Shown here: positions 27,749 to 35,830 of the stretch, in pieces
Layout: the number at the start of each line of letters is the position of its first letter
Position numbering within the stretch: position 1 is the stretch's first letter
From: Candidatus Protochlamydia phocaeensis
GTDB lineage: Bacteria; Chlamydiota; Chlamydiia; Chlamydiales; Parachlamydiaceae
DNA: 64,000 nucleotides
Direction of reading: 5' to 3'
Assembly: GCF_001545115.1 (NCBI RefSeq)
Contig: NZ_FCNU01000010.1
Location: 55,211 to 119,210, forward strand
Position numbers and translations under genes: made by a program
The notes under the pieces: generated by a model
Databases searched by the model: none
What the model was told of the DNA's origin: nothing
The model's input: only the letters and a program-made list of their open reading frames with translations

Positions 27749-28066
27749 TCAAGAGCTTTCAATATTTATAATTTCCATAATAAATATTCCAATCGTAGAT
27801 TGACAGTAATCTTCTAAGGAGACAACTTCTAGAAGTTGATTTGATGAATATTCATTAAGTAACGAATCCGAGAATGTGATGGGTTTATCTCCATACAGGG
27901 AATAGGCAAATGATTCGTATTTAAATAGGGTTTTAAATAGTTCTTGAATTTGTATTTGATCTTTTTTAGGAATGGAATTCCAAGCAGAAAGGGGAGGAGG
28001 AAGTGATTCGCTAGCACATAAGTGGCTAGCGAAAAATAAGAATAGATAAAAAACTATTGCGGGCAT
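27749..28066 (-). CDS. Small exported protein, possibly truncated
   Basis: The 105-residue protein has a signal peptide (hydrophobic core about 3-17, ending CAS) and a short mature region with FKTLFKYESFAYSLYGDKP. Its ATG lies inside the 3' end of the upstream small ORF (13-base overlap), suggesting translational coupling. It ends abruptly after a hydrophobic stretch, FIMEIINIES. The ESFAYSLYGDKP segment looks like the start of a larger domain, so the gene may be the surviving N-terminus of a longer protein. No family can be named with confidence. Confidence 0.5.
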   Translation of the reverse strand: MPAIVFYLFLFFASHLCASESLPPPLSAWNSIPKKDQIQIQELFKTLFKYESFAYSLYGDKPITFSDSLLNEYSSNQLLEVVSLEDYCQSTIGIFIMEIINIESS

Positions 28067-28326
28067 GGCTTGTGGCTATCATGAATTTTTCCACCTCTTA
28101 AACACTTTATCATCCTGCATTCATGATCTTGGATGTAAATGCCATTCGCATCGCAAGCTAGGCCTGCAACCGGAATAAGCTGATCATCTAGATTAATATA
28201 TAGGGCCTGAGGAGCGACATAAATACAGCCTGTCGATACATAAAGCTTGCCATCTATTTCTTGTACTGCGCTTGCAAAGCATTGAAGTCTTAATATGCAT
28301 CCTACTAAACTTAGTAAATTTTTTAT
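28054..28326 (-). CDS. Small exported protein, 90 aa, with apparent ATA start
   Basis: On the minus strand a perfect AAGGAGGAT site sits five bases before an ATA codon at 28326 that opens a 90-codon frame. It encodes KIKNLLSLVGCILRLQCFAS, a signal-peptide-like start, then a cysteine-containing mature region (GCIYVAP, GLACDANG, ECRMIKCL) of about 70 residues. No ATG, GTG or TTG occurs in this frame between the upstream stop and the signal-peptide core. Either ATA is used, or an ATG was recently lost. The stop overlaps the start of the next gene, consistent with a two-gene unit. Function unknown. Confidence 0.5.
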   Translation of the reverse strand: MKNLLSLVGCILRLQCFASAVQEIDGKLYVSTGCIYVAPQALYINLDDQLIPVAGLACDANGIYIQDHECRMIKCLRGGKIHDSHKPCPQ

Positions 28327-28328
28327 CT

Positions 28329-28349
28329 TATCCTCCTTAAAGGAGGATA
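28329..28349 (-). promoter_or_regulatory. Perfect palindrome sequestering a ribosome binding site
   Basis: TATCCTCCTT and AAGGAGGATA are exact inverted repeats of 10 bases around one central base. On the minus-strand transcript the second arm is the Shine-Dalgarno sequence of the 90-codon ORF and the first arm is its perfect complement. The site would be hidden in a hairpin until melted or bound. Confidence 0.6.
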
Positions 28350-28445
28350 TCTATCAATTAAATATATTTTTCAAATAATTTTTGCAGGCTACTATTCCTT
28401 TCTACGCATGCTTGTCAAAGGAATTAATTCTCTGGCCTATAGACA

Positions 28446-29963
28446 TTAAAACAAAGAAGACAGGAATAGCGCGGGCTTGAGGGCGCGGTAGGCATCGGCA
28501 AAATGCGCAATGAGGTCGGTAGCCATGACTCCGGCCGATGTGCCGCGGGCCTGCGCTGCGTATTCTCCGGCCAGTCCATGCACATATACGCCCACTGCTG
28601 CGGCATCGCGGGGGCTAAGCCCCTGGGAGAGCAAAGAGGCGAGCAGCCCTGTCAATACATCTCCGCTGCCTGCCGTTGCCATGCCCGGATCCCCTGTCGG
28701 GTTGACCAAAATGGGCGAACCGGGATGGAAAATGAAGGTCGGCGCGCCTTTTAAAATGAGCGTAATGCCATGCTGATCGGCGTATTGCTGGCAAGTGTGG
28801 AGGGTCTCCAGATCGATTGAGAGCCGCTCTGTCCGGTGCAGAAGGGTCTGCATCTCGCCCGTGTGTGGTGTTAAGATGGCTTGAGAGGGTAATTCGAAGG
28901 CTTGATCGGCAAAGAGGGTCAATGCATCTGCATCGACGACGCAGGGCTTTTCCAAATGGGGCATGACGGCTTGCAAGAGGCTGGCTGTTTGCGAAGAGCG
29001 CCCTAAACCAGGCCCCACAAAAGTGGCGCCTGCCTTTTTCATCAATGTCAGCACGTCTTCGCTCTTGTCCATTTGATAGGGGATCTTGATTAACTCATAA
29101 GGGCTGTTGGACAAGATGCTCTGCATCCCTTCCGGGTGCAGAAGGCGCGCCATGCCCGCCCCACCCCTTAAAGCGGCCAAAGAAGAGAGGAGCGCGGCTC
29201 CCGGCATGTCGGGAGAGCCGGCCAGCCCAATAACATAGCCTGCTTGGTATTTGTGGCGGCAGCGCTTAATTGCCGGCAGGAGCGGGGCAATGGTGGATTG
29301 CGTGAGCAAGAGGAAATCTGGCTGGACTCCCTCGATAATGGCGTCCGGCAAGCCGAAATTGACAGCGCGCAGCTTGCCGACGGCATTCCAGCCGTCTTTG
29401 AGAAAAAATCCTGTTTTGGGAAGGCCCAGAAAGAAGGTGGCTGTTGCTTGAATGACGCTTCCTTCTGCTTGTCCGGTCGATCCGTCGAGTCCTGAGGGAA
29501 TATCCACGGCCAGAATGGGCCAAGAGCTGCGGTTGGCTGCCTCGATTAAAGAGGCGTAAGGCTCTCTGACCGCTCCTTTAAAGCCGGTTCCGAAAAGCCC
29601 GTCGATCAGGACGCCTTGGCCTTCAATCTGCAACTGCGAAGACAAGCGGCCGCCCTTGCTCATAAAGCGCTTGGCATTCTGCTGGCAAAGAGGCGAGCAG
29701 TGCTCTAAGGCATCCAGCTGAACGGCTAAGACGGAGTAGCCTTGATCGATGAGATGGCAGCCTGCCACAAAAGCGTCTCCGGCATTATTGCCTTTACCGC
29801 ACAAAAGGATGGCTTTTTGGGGAAGCCGCTGCTCTTCGGTAAAGGCATGGATCCCGGCTGCAATGCCTTTTCCTGCCTGTTCCATGAAATCCTGATCGGT
29901 ATACCCTTGCTTATAGGCGACTGCCTCCAATTGGGCCATGGCTTTGGCGGAAACGACTTTCAT
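28446..29963 (-). CDS. nnr: Bifunctional NAD(P)HX epimerase / ADP-dependent dehydratase
   Basis: The 505-residue protein joins two domains. The N-terminal YjeF/NnrE epimerase (about 1-210) carries LLCGKGNNAGDAFVAG near 51 and IPSGLDGSTGQ. The C-terminal ribokinase-like NnrD dehydratase (about 225-505) has VGPGLGR, ILTPHTGEM and the ADP-site motif PTGDPGMATAGSGDVLTG. Together they repair hydrated NAD(P)H, a metabolite-damage product, back to NAD(P)H. The protein is cytoplasmic and of normal length. The gene is visibly more GC-rich than its flanks and lies 44 bases downstream of gpsA, probably in one operon. Confidence 0.93.
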   Translation of the reverse strand: MKVVSAKAMAQLEAVAYKQGYTDQDFMEQAGKGIAAGIHAFTEEQRLPQKAILLCGKGNNAGDAFVAGCHLIDQGYSVLAVQLDALEHCSPLCQQNAKRFMSKGGRLSSQLQIEGQGVLIDGLFGTGFKGAVREPYASLIEAANRSSWPILAVDIPSGLDGSTGQAEGSVIQATATFFLGLPKTGFFLKDGWNAVGKLRAVNFGLPDAIIEGVQPDFLLLTQSTIAPLLPAIKRCRHKYQAGYVIGLAGSPDMPGAALLSSLAALRGGAGMARLLHPEGMQSILSNSPYELIKIPYQMDKSEDVLTLMKKAGATFVGPGLGRSSQTASLLQAVMPHLEKPCVVDADALTLFADQAFELPSQAILTPHTGEMQTLLHRTERLSIDLETLHTCQQYADQHGITLILKGAPTFIFHPGSPILVNPTGDPGMATAGSGDVLTGLLASLLSQGLSPRDAAAVGVYVHGLAGEYAAQARGTSAGVMATDLIAHFADAYRALKPALFLSSLF

Positions 29964-30007
29964 AAATTGACCTCATGCCTGAGAGTGCTTTTTCCAATTG
30001 ATAATGG

Positions 30008-31012
30008 CTATAAATGCTCCTCTTTAATGGCGCGCTGCATCAAGGCGCTGACAGCATCAGTGGGGCGGATAAAGTTTTGCAGGATATCGTATACTGTTTC
30101 GGCGATGGGCATCTTCACCTGGTATTGCTTGCTTAATTGAAGAGCCGAGATGCATGTATATGCACCTTCTACAACCATCCCTATGCGCTGTTGAGCCTCT
30201 TCCGAAGATAGGCCTTGCGCAAGAAGCATGCCGAAGCGGAAATTGCGGCTGATCGGCGAACTGCATGTGACGCATAAGTCTCCCATCCCGGCCAACCCAT
30301 TAATGGTCTCGGGCTTGCAGCCGCAAGCGACTGCCAATTTGCGGATCTCGTGCAGCCCTCTTGTCATTAAGGCGGCTTTAGAGCTGCATCCCAGGGCAAG
30401 CCCCTCTGAAATTCCACAGGCAATTCCGATGATATTTTTCAGCGCTCCTCCAAAGGCTACGCCCAAAATGTCGCTGTTGGGATAAATGCGGAAAGTGGGC
30501 GTCATAAAAATTTCGCATACGCGTTGGATGACCTCCATGGAGTAGCCAGTACCCACCACTGATGTGGGAAGGCCTCGAATCACTTCTTGCGCAAAGCTCG
30601 GGCCGCTCAAGCAGCCAATTAAAGGCCGGAACTCTTCTCCAAGCACTTCAATGGCAACCTCAGGTAGAATATTTCCTGTATCCTGTTCAATGCCTTTAGA
30701 GGTGATGATAATGGGACAGCTAGGCAGCCCTAGCGAGCGTACGTGTTCAAAGACGGGACGCAAGCCGGCCGATGTCACAGATTCGATAATGATGTCTGCA
30801 TCGTGCAACGCATGGGCCATGTCGGTTGTAAAGGTCATCTGCCCTTTTGAGCGGTGGCCGGGCAGCAGCGGATGCTCGTGTGTCTGATTTAGATGTTTGG
30901 CAAGATCCGGTTTAGTTGTCCAGCAAACGAGCTCGTATTCTCCTTTAGCAGCGAGCAGAGAGGCTAGGCAATAGCCCCAGGCTCCCATTCCCAAATAGCC
31001 GATTTTCTTCAT
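30008..31012 (-). CDS. gpsA: Glycerol-3-phosphate dehydrogenase [NAD(P)+]
   Basis: The 334-residue protein has the N-terminal NAD(P) site IGYLGMGAWGYCLA at about 3-16, then ITSKGIE, GCLSGPSFAQEV and the catalytic ALKNIIGIACG region with its lysine near residue 191. GLAGMGDLCVTCSS follows. It reduces dihydroxyacetone phosphate to sn-glycerol-3-phosphate, the backbone for phospholipid synthesis, in the cytoplasm. Length is typical. It is upstream of the NAD(P)HX repair gene on the same strand. Confidence 0.95.
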   Translation of the reverse strand: MKKIGYLGMGAWGYCLASLLAAKGEYELVCWTTKPDLAKHLNQTHEHPLLPGHRSKGQMTFTTDMAHALHDADIIIESVTSAGLRPVFEHVRSLGLPSCPIIITSKGIEQDTGNILPEVAIEVLGEEFRPLIGCLSGPSFAQEVIRGLPTSVVGTGYSMEVIQRVCEIFMTPTFRIYPNSDILGVAFGGALKNIIGIACGISEGLALGCSSKAALMTRGLHEIRKLAVACGCKPETINGLAGMGDLCVTCSSPISRNFRFGMLLAQGLSSEEAQQRIGMVVEGAYTCISALQLSKQYQVKMPIAETVYDILQNFIRPTDAVSALMQRAIKEEHL

Positions 31013-31124
31013 AATTATTCCTTATAGATTAAATTCGTTAGCATATCACCATCTCTAATTACAGGCAAAGTTGGAAAAAAATAGAGTTTTCAATTTAGAC
31101 AAGGGATAAGGCTTAAGAGAAGAA

Positions 31125-31157
31125 ATTAAAACTGCTAATGGCGCAGTTGAGATCTTG
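31125..31157 (+). repeat. Dispersed intergenic repeat, family 1 copy
   Basis: ATTAAAACTGCTAATGGC followed by GCAGTTGAGAT. The same order of blocks recurs at 38392-38418 (ATTAAAATGCTAAT...AGTTGAGAT) and, with changes, at 37035, 22338, 35578, 23316 and 51661. Confidence 0.45.
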
Positions 31158-31254
31158 TTCTAAGGGGAATAATTTCAAATATAGGTTATGATGAGGTTAA
31201 TTCATCCCGTAAAAGAGGATTAAAGAATTTCAAAAACTGAATTTTGAACCTATG

Positions 31255-31269
31255 TCCAAACTCAGGTTA
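31255..31269 (+). repeat. Dispersed intergenic repeat, family 2 copy
   Basis: TCCAAACTCAGGTTA recurs exactly on the minus strand at 49259-49274 (there extended to TTAA). It recurs with one change at 63822-63835 and with a gap and changes at 42149-42166, always between genes. Confidence 0.45.
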
Positions 31270-31291
31270 TTAAGTATTTTATGCTGAGAGT

Positions 31292-32029
31292 TTAATGTTT
31301 CGCGTGAGGATCGGGATGGTTCAAACGCTCTTCGAATGTCTTTAGCCAGCGCTCCATTTCAGTTGGCCCTTCGACCGAAGGACGCTCTTCTTTGAAGGGA
31401 TCTTTGGCTCGTTTCCTTTTTTTAGAAGGCGGTCTGGCCGTTTCTTTGAGTTTGCGCGGCTTTTCCTGCTTGAGAAGCTCTTGATAGCGCTCTTCAAAAA
31501 TGCGTGTATAATAATCTCCGCACTCTTCCGCCTTTGCCTGTTGAGCGGGAGAAGGAGAGGGAAGGAGAGGCTTAAGGGTGGCTGGAATGGGGGACGCAAC
31601 GGTTTTTTTGGGGGGAGGGCGTGGATTTTTAAGCTGTTTGAGTTTATTTTTATAGCTCTTATTAAGCCACACCATAAACTCTTCTATGCTCTCTGTATGA
31701 GCACTGCGGTGGCGGGCCTGCCAGGCTAGGCGTTTGTCCGATGTAACGACGGTTTCTTGCTGGGGGAAAATAGAATTTTTAATTTCTTCCAGGATAAATT
31801 CGTCGGCTGTTTCCCCTTCGGCTGTAAATAAAATTTCCAAGGCATCAAAATGCGAACGCGTCCGGTCTCCTTCTTGGAAGGCGGCGTCAAAAACAAGGGA
31901 CACATCTAATTTGACTAAGGAGATTTTTTTATTCAGATCTAAAATGATTTGCTGCCTTGATTGCTGCAGATCGTCGCTTCCATGCATCAGGCGGAATAGG
32001 AGGTTATATCCGTCGATGAAATAATGCAT
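31292..32029 (-). CDS. YacP-like NYN domain protein (predicted RNase)
   Basis: The 245-residue protein starts with the NYN/PIN-like fold of the YacP family. IDGYNLLFRL at 4-13 supplies the first catalytic Asp; LVFDAAFQEG and GETADEFI then TSDKRLAWQAR supply the others. YacP relatives such as Rae1 of Bacillus cleave mRNA on the ribosome; an RNase role is inferred from the fold. The C-terminal 110 residues are a basic, Lys/Pro-rich tail with KKRKRAKDP, plausibly RNA binding. It begins two bases after the rdgB stop, so greA-rdgB-this gene form one operon. Confidence 0.8.
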   Translation of the reverse strand: MHYFIDGYNLLFRLMHGSDDLQQSRQQIILDLNKKISLVKLDVSLVFDAAFQEGDRTRSHFDALEILFTAEGETADEFILEEIKNSIFPQQETVVTSDKRLAWQARHRSAHTESIEEFMVWLNKSYKNKLKQLKNPRPPPKKTVASPIPATLKPLLPSPSPAQQAKAEECGDYYTRIFEERYQELLKQEKPRKLKETARPPSKKRKRAKDPFKEERPSVEGPTEMERWLKTFEERLNHPDPHAKH

Positions 32030-32031
32030 GC

Positions 32032-32640
32032 TTAATCTCTAAGGTTTTCCAGAAAGACAGCCATGCGTTCGAATGCCTTGCACCGATGCGAAATGCGGTT
32101 TTTGACGCCCTCGGTCAATTCAGCGAACGTTTTTTCTCCATAATCATGCTTGGCAAATAAAGCATCATAGCCAAAGCCGTAGCGGCCTTTAGGCTCTTTG
32201 ACAATGAACCCTTCACAGATGCCCTGAACGCATTTTTTTAAACCGTCCGGGCTAGATAAAGCCAGGCAGCATTCAAAGTAGGCTGCCCGTTCTTCAGGCG
32301 ATTCTAGGTTTTGCATGGCGCGAAGCAGCTTTTGCCGGTTATCCGCATCTGTTGCCTGGGAGCCGGCATAGCGACTGGAATAAATGCCTGGTTCGCCGCC
32401 TAAGGCTGGAACGACAAGGCCTGAATCGTCTGCCAATGTCCATTTTTTTAGCTGCTTGGCCGCATGCTCGGCTTTTAAAATGGCATTTCCTTTAAACGTC
32501 AGGCTTGTCTCTTCTGGCGCAACATAATCTGGGAATTGGTGCAGGGAGAGCACCTCCAAATGAGAGAGAGATTTAGATTTGAGCATATCTTTAAATTCTC
32601 TGATTTTATGCAGATTTGTTGTCGCCAAAAGCAGTTCCAT
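32032..32640 (-). CDS. rdgB: XTP/dITP pyrophosphatase (HAM1 family)
   Basis: The 202-residue protein carries the family marks: LLATTNLHKIREF at the N-terminus, TLADDSGLVVPALGGEPGIYSSRYAG (about 68-93), and GRYGFGYDALF near the C-terminus, where Asp and Lys/Arg residues bind the base and metal. It hydrolyses non-canonical purine triphosphates (ITP, dITP, XTP), keeping them out of DNA and RNA. Normal length. It lies five bases after the greA stop in a tight operon. Confidence 0.95.
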   Translation of the reverse strand: MELLLATTNLHKIREFKDMLKSKSLSHLEVLSLHQFPDYVAPEETSLTFKGNAILKAEHAAKQLKKWTLADDSGLVVPALGGEPGIYSSRYAGSQATDADNRQKLLRAMQNLESPEERAAYFECCLALSSPDGLKKCVQGICEGFIVKEPKGRYGFGYDALFAKHDYGEKTFAELTEGVKNRISHRCKAFERMAVFLENLRD

Positions 32641-32645
32641 AAATC

Positions 32646-34820
32646 CTATTGTTTCAAATAACTTCCCAACCCCACTATTTGGAATTTTTCATCTCTGAAA
32701 CTAACAGTCTCTCCCTTTTTCTTGCCAATCATAGATTGAGCCAGCTTGGAGTTAAAGGAGAGAATATTTTGTTCGGGATTGGCGTCCCAAGGCCCTAAAA
32801 TAGTGTATTGGGTATGCTTGCCCTGCGGATCGACAACATTGACAACGCTTCCGACTCCTACTTCATCAGCATGAATATCGTCAGGTGTAATAATGCGCGC
32901 GCGGTTAAGCTGTTCCGATAAAGTTTTTAACTCAGACTGTAACCTGGCCCGCCTTTCTTGCGCAAACTTAAATTCAGAATTTTCACGCAAATCTCCCAAT
33001 GCGCGCGCAGCTTCAATCTCACGGGCATTTTCGACCATTTCCACCGTCCCGATCTGCTTGATCCTATCTTGAATTTTGAGATAGCCTTCTTCTGTTGTCC
33101 AGATTTCGTGATCTTCCTCTTCCTTGACTGTTCCTTTGCGTCCCTTAGGCGCCGCTAAAGAAGGATGGACGACCTCGGCGAGCGAGCGCAGGATCTTCAT
33201 GTCATGATCGGTCAACGTTTGGCACTTAGAAGCAAGCAGCAAGAATTCTTTAGTAAATTCTAAGCTTGTTCCTTGAAGGATCTGGCGCACAAGAGCATAG
33301 CGTTTGCCCGATAAGAGATTATAAATTTTCTTAAGCAGCTCTTTGTATTCCCCGTGGTTTTCAATCGCATGGAAGAGAATGAAAAAGGATTCAAAGAAGA
33401 GGCCTTGGCCTTCTTTATTTTGGTAAGGCAGGTTTTCATCATCTTCATGGATGATTTTTTGAAAATACCAGACGAACATTTCAGGTGCTGAAGCCGGATC
33501 ATAAAGCAGATCTTTTAATTTGGCTTCCAATAGCTTCCTTGTTTCTGCTTGATTAAGCTCCTTTAACAGATAATCGCGCAATTGAGATTGCGGAATAGTA
33601 AAAAGAAGGGAAAGGAAAAGCTGGGACCAATCTTTTCGATACTCTTTTATGGCGACCATGGCGCGTTTTTTAAACGCAATGATATCGATATGTTGAATGA
33701 GCTGCTCGATGGCAGAATTGCTCTTAATGATTTGAGCAATTTGGCTTTCGGATGGCTTATATCCAAAAAATTGTTCAAGGAGCAGGTGAATTTGGAGAAG
33801 CTGGTCATCGGCGAGATCGCGAAGCTCCAGCAATTGGGTTAGCTTTTGTTGTAAGGACTGCTTAGTATCCGGATTTTTTAAGGCCCCGGGCGTATCTCTG
33901 ACAAAATTATAAGTTGTTTGAATAATTTGCCCGACGTCTGTCTTGTTGTGCATCGCATTTTTCAAACGCTCTTCAGTCGATAATTCGGCTTTTCTCAAAT
34001 AGAAAGGCTCACGCAGTGAATCCGGCGTTTCAATCATGGGGTCTTTTTTAATCTTTGCACGGGCAGCTTGCCACCATTTGGTCCAATCTTTTTCGGGAAT
34101 GACAAGCTCGCATAGCTCGTCTTTAATTTCAGCTGCCGTTTTGGGACCCATATCATGCAAAAGGAGCTTAATCAGGGCAACGGGATCTTCCCGTCCTTCT
34201 TTTTCCAATTTATCTGGATCGGCAAAGCGTCTGGCTAAGAAATGAGTGTGTGGAAGGGGGATTAAGGTTTTAAAAGCATTGGCGAAAGATAAATCTTTGC
34301 GGCCGGAAACATTTTCAAATTCAATCATTAAATGCTCGCGAACCATGGAAACGTCCATGATTTCTCCTGTTCCCCACCCACCTGTATGAAAAACGGCATT
34401 GCCTTTTACCATGTGGGCAAGTAAATCATATTTGGAAATCGCTCCTTGAAAGTTTTCCTTATTGCGCAGTCCGGCTAATCGCAGCCTTTCGTTAAATTTG
34501 GGATCTTGGCCGTGATATTTTTGCAGAGTCTCCATTGTAAGATCGGCTAAAATAGGGCTATTTGTTGTTTGAAGATCAATTAAAAGACGCACGATCTCAT
34601 AGGATTGCTGTGGATCTTCAATAGTTTTCCATAAAGGAAGCGCTGTTTCGATAATTTGTCCAAAATGCTTTGCTAAATCAGAGGCTTTAACCGCCTTCAA
34701 TAGTTGACTAAATTCTTCCGCGTCAACTGTATCACTTGTACAGTATTCTTCCCATAACACTAGAAATTTGTGAAAATCTCGATTGTTGATTTGCGTCAGA
34801 AACTCCTTTAAATAGCCCAT
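32646..34820 (-). CDS. greA: Transcript cleavage factor GreA with large chlamydial N-terminal domain
   Basis: The start chosen is the second of two adjacent ATGs (724 residues), seven bases after AAAGG; three residues are uncertain. Only the last ~160 residues are GreA. The coiled-coil hairpin carries the acidic pair in ALGDLRENSEFKFAQ (about 605-620), and the C-terminal FKBP-like domain follows. GreA rescues backtracked RNA polymerase by stimulating RNA cleavage. The first ~550 residues are helical repeats of unknown function, an extension known from chlamydial GreA proteins (about 715 residues). It leads the greA-rdgB-yacP-like operon and diverges from a small coiled-coil protein gene. Confidence 0.9.
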   Translation of the reverse strand: MGYLKEFLTQINNRDFHKFLVLWEEYCTSDTVDAEEFSQLLKAVKASDLAKHFGQIIETALPLWKTIEDPQQSYEIVRLLIDLQTTNSPILADLTMETLQKYHGQDPKFNERLRLAGLRNKENFQGAISKYDLLAHMVKGNAVFHTGGWGTGEIMDVSMVREHLMIEFENVSGRKDLSFANAFKTLIPLPHTHFLARRFADPDKLEKEGREDPVALIKLLLHDMGPKTAAEIKDELCELVIPEKDWTKWWQAARAKIKKDPMIETPDSLREPFYLRKAELSTEERLKNAMHNKTDVGQIIQTTYNFVRDTPGALKNPDTKQSLQQKLTQLLELRDLADDQLLQIHLLLEQFFGYKPSESQIAQIIKSNSAIEQLIQHIDIIAFKKRAMVAIKEYRKDWSQLFLSLLFTIPQSQLRDYLLKELNQAETRKLLEAKLKDLLYDPASAPEMFVWYFQKIIHEDDENLPYQNKEGQGLFFESFFILFHAIENHGEYKELLKKIYNLLSGKRYALVRQILQGTSLEFTKEFLLLASKCQTLTDHDMKILRSLAEVVHPSLAAPKGRKGTVKEEEDHEIWTTEEGYLKIQDRIKQIGTVEMVENAREIEAARALGDLRENSEFKFAQERRARLQSELKTLSEQLNRARIITPDDIHADEVGVGSVVNVVDPQGKHTQYTILGPWDANPEQNILSFNSKLAQSMIGKKKGETVSFRDEKFQIVGLGSYLKQ

Positions 34821-35017
34821 CATCAAACCTTTAGTTGTTTGTCAACGTTTATTAGCTAGGAGACTGAAATAAAGATGTCTTTTCAACCCTAACCTACTGT
34901 TTTGTAAATTTTTTATAAGCTCCGTGTGAAGCAATATAACTTTTCACTTTATTAATTTCAATGTCAGTTTATAGTGAATTAATCTGCGATTACTAATATT
35001 CCAAATAATTTTTTTTC

Positions 35018-35026
35018 TGATATAAT
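35018..35026 (+). promoter_or_regulatory. Extended -10 promoter for 35076-35570
   Basis: TGATATAAT is a perfect -10 hexamer with the extended TGn element. No good -35 box was seen 17 bases upstream, which an extended -10 can tolerate. Transcription would start near 35033, leaving a ~40-base leader. Confidence 0.5.
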
Positions 35027-35075
35027 AGTAATTAGGAGAAATAGAAATCACAAAAAGCATATTTTTGAGGTAATT

Positions 35076-35570
35076 ATGGCACAACAAAGTAACATTTTTG
35101 ATGAAGCCGCTCGCAAATCAAGAACTCCAATTAAAGCCACTTCTCAAAATGCCGCTCCCGCTCCTCAGCCCTCTCCTTTCTTTGCTCAACAAAGCGAGGC
35201 AAAAGAGCTGAGCGAATTCAATCCTTCTACAATGACCCTAAAAGATGTTGCCGATATGCTTGTTCAAGTGAGAAGAATGCATGATGAGCTAGACCGCAAG
35301 TTAGATGAAGTTTATCAAAAATCCGGTTGGTCGCCTAAATATATTAAAGATTATTTAGACAATCCAAATAACTTTACTGCTAAGCAATGGGGACGCCTTG
35401 AAGAACAGCGTCGAGCTCTTATGAATACCCTTAAAACCGAAGAAGAGAAGGTTGAAGAGGCTAAAAAAGCTAAAGAACCTGTCACCCCGCCTGCTGATTC
35501 TTCTAAGATGGGGAAAGAGCGCCGCGGAAAAATGCTTGGTGCCCGTCGCAATTGGATTTCTATGCGCTAA
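35076..35570 (+). CDS. Conserved-looking coiled-coil protein of unknown function
   Basis: The 164-residue protein has a Pro/Ala/Gln-rich, probably disordered first 45 residues. A helical pair follows (about 60-135) with MHDELDRKLDEVYQKSG and WGRLEEQRRALMNTLKTEEEK, then a basic tail. There is no signal peptide or membrane segment. The position, divergent from greA, recalls gene order in Chlamydia trachomatis, where a small uncharacterised gene lies beside greA; homology was not tested. It has its own promoter, a GAGGTAATT site before the ATG, and a strong terminator, so it is an independently expressed gene. Confidence 0.7.
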   Translation: MAQQSNIFDEAARKSRTPIKATSQNAAPAPQPSPFFAQQSEAKELSEFNPSTMTLKDVADMLVQVRRMHDELDRKLDEVYQKSGWSPKYIKDYLDNPNNFTAKQWGRLEEQRRALMNTLKTEEEKVEEAKKAKEPVTPPADSSKMGKERRGKMLGARRNWISMR

Positions 35571-35577
35571 GAGGGTG

Positions 35578-35610
35578 GATTAAAACCGCCGGTGATCTAG
35601 ATCCGAGTTA
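35578..35610 (+). repeat. Dispersed intergenic repeat, family 1 copy (diverged)
   Basis: GATTAAAACCGCCGGTGATC then TAGATCCGAGTT lies directly after a stop codon. It resembles the copies at 23316 (TTAAAACCGCCAATG) and 37035 (TAATGGCCTAGATTTGAGTT). Confidence 0.35.
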
Positions 35611-35611
35611 G

Positions 35612-35648
35612 AGGCTTGGCAAGATTTGCCAAGCCTGTCTTTTTTCTT
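35612..35648 (+). terminator. Rho-independent terminator
   Basis: AGGCTTGGCAA and TTGCCAAGCCT form a perfect 11-bp stem with a GAT loop, followed three bases later by a run of seven T. Confidence 0.9.
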
Positions 35649-35830
35649 TATTCTTTCTTTTTATTTTTTATTGTGGCTGAATTAGCCTCGTCTTTTCCTG
35701 CTAAGGCGTGGAGCCATTTGGAGCGGTCTCTTAATGGAGAAATAACGCTAAGTATTTTAAAATAAAAGAATAAGGGCGCGACTCTCTAGGGGCAAGCTTA
35801 ATTAATCATGAGGGAAATAAAAGAGGGAAT

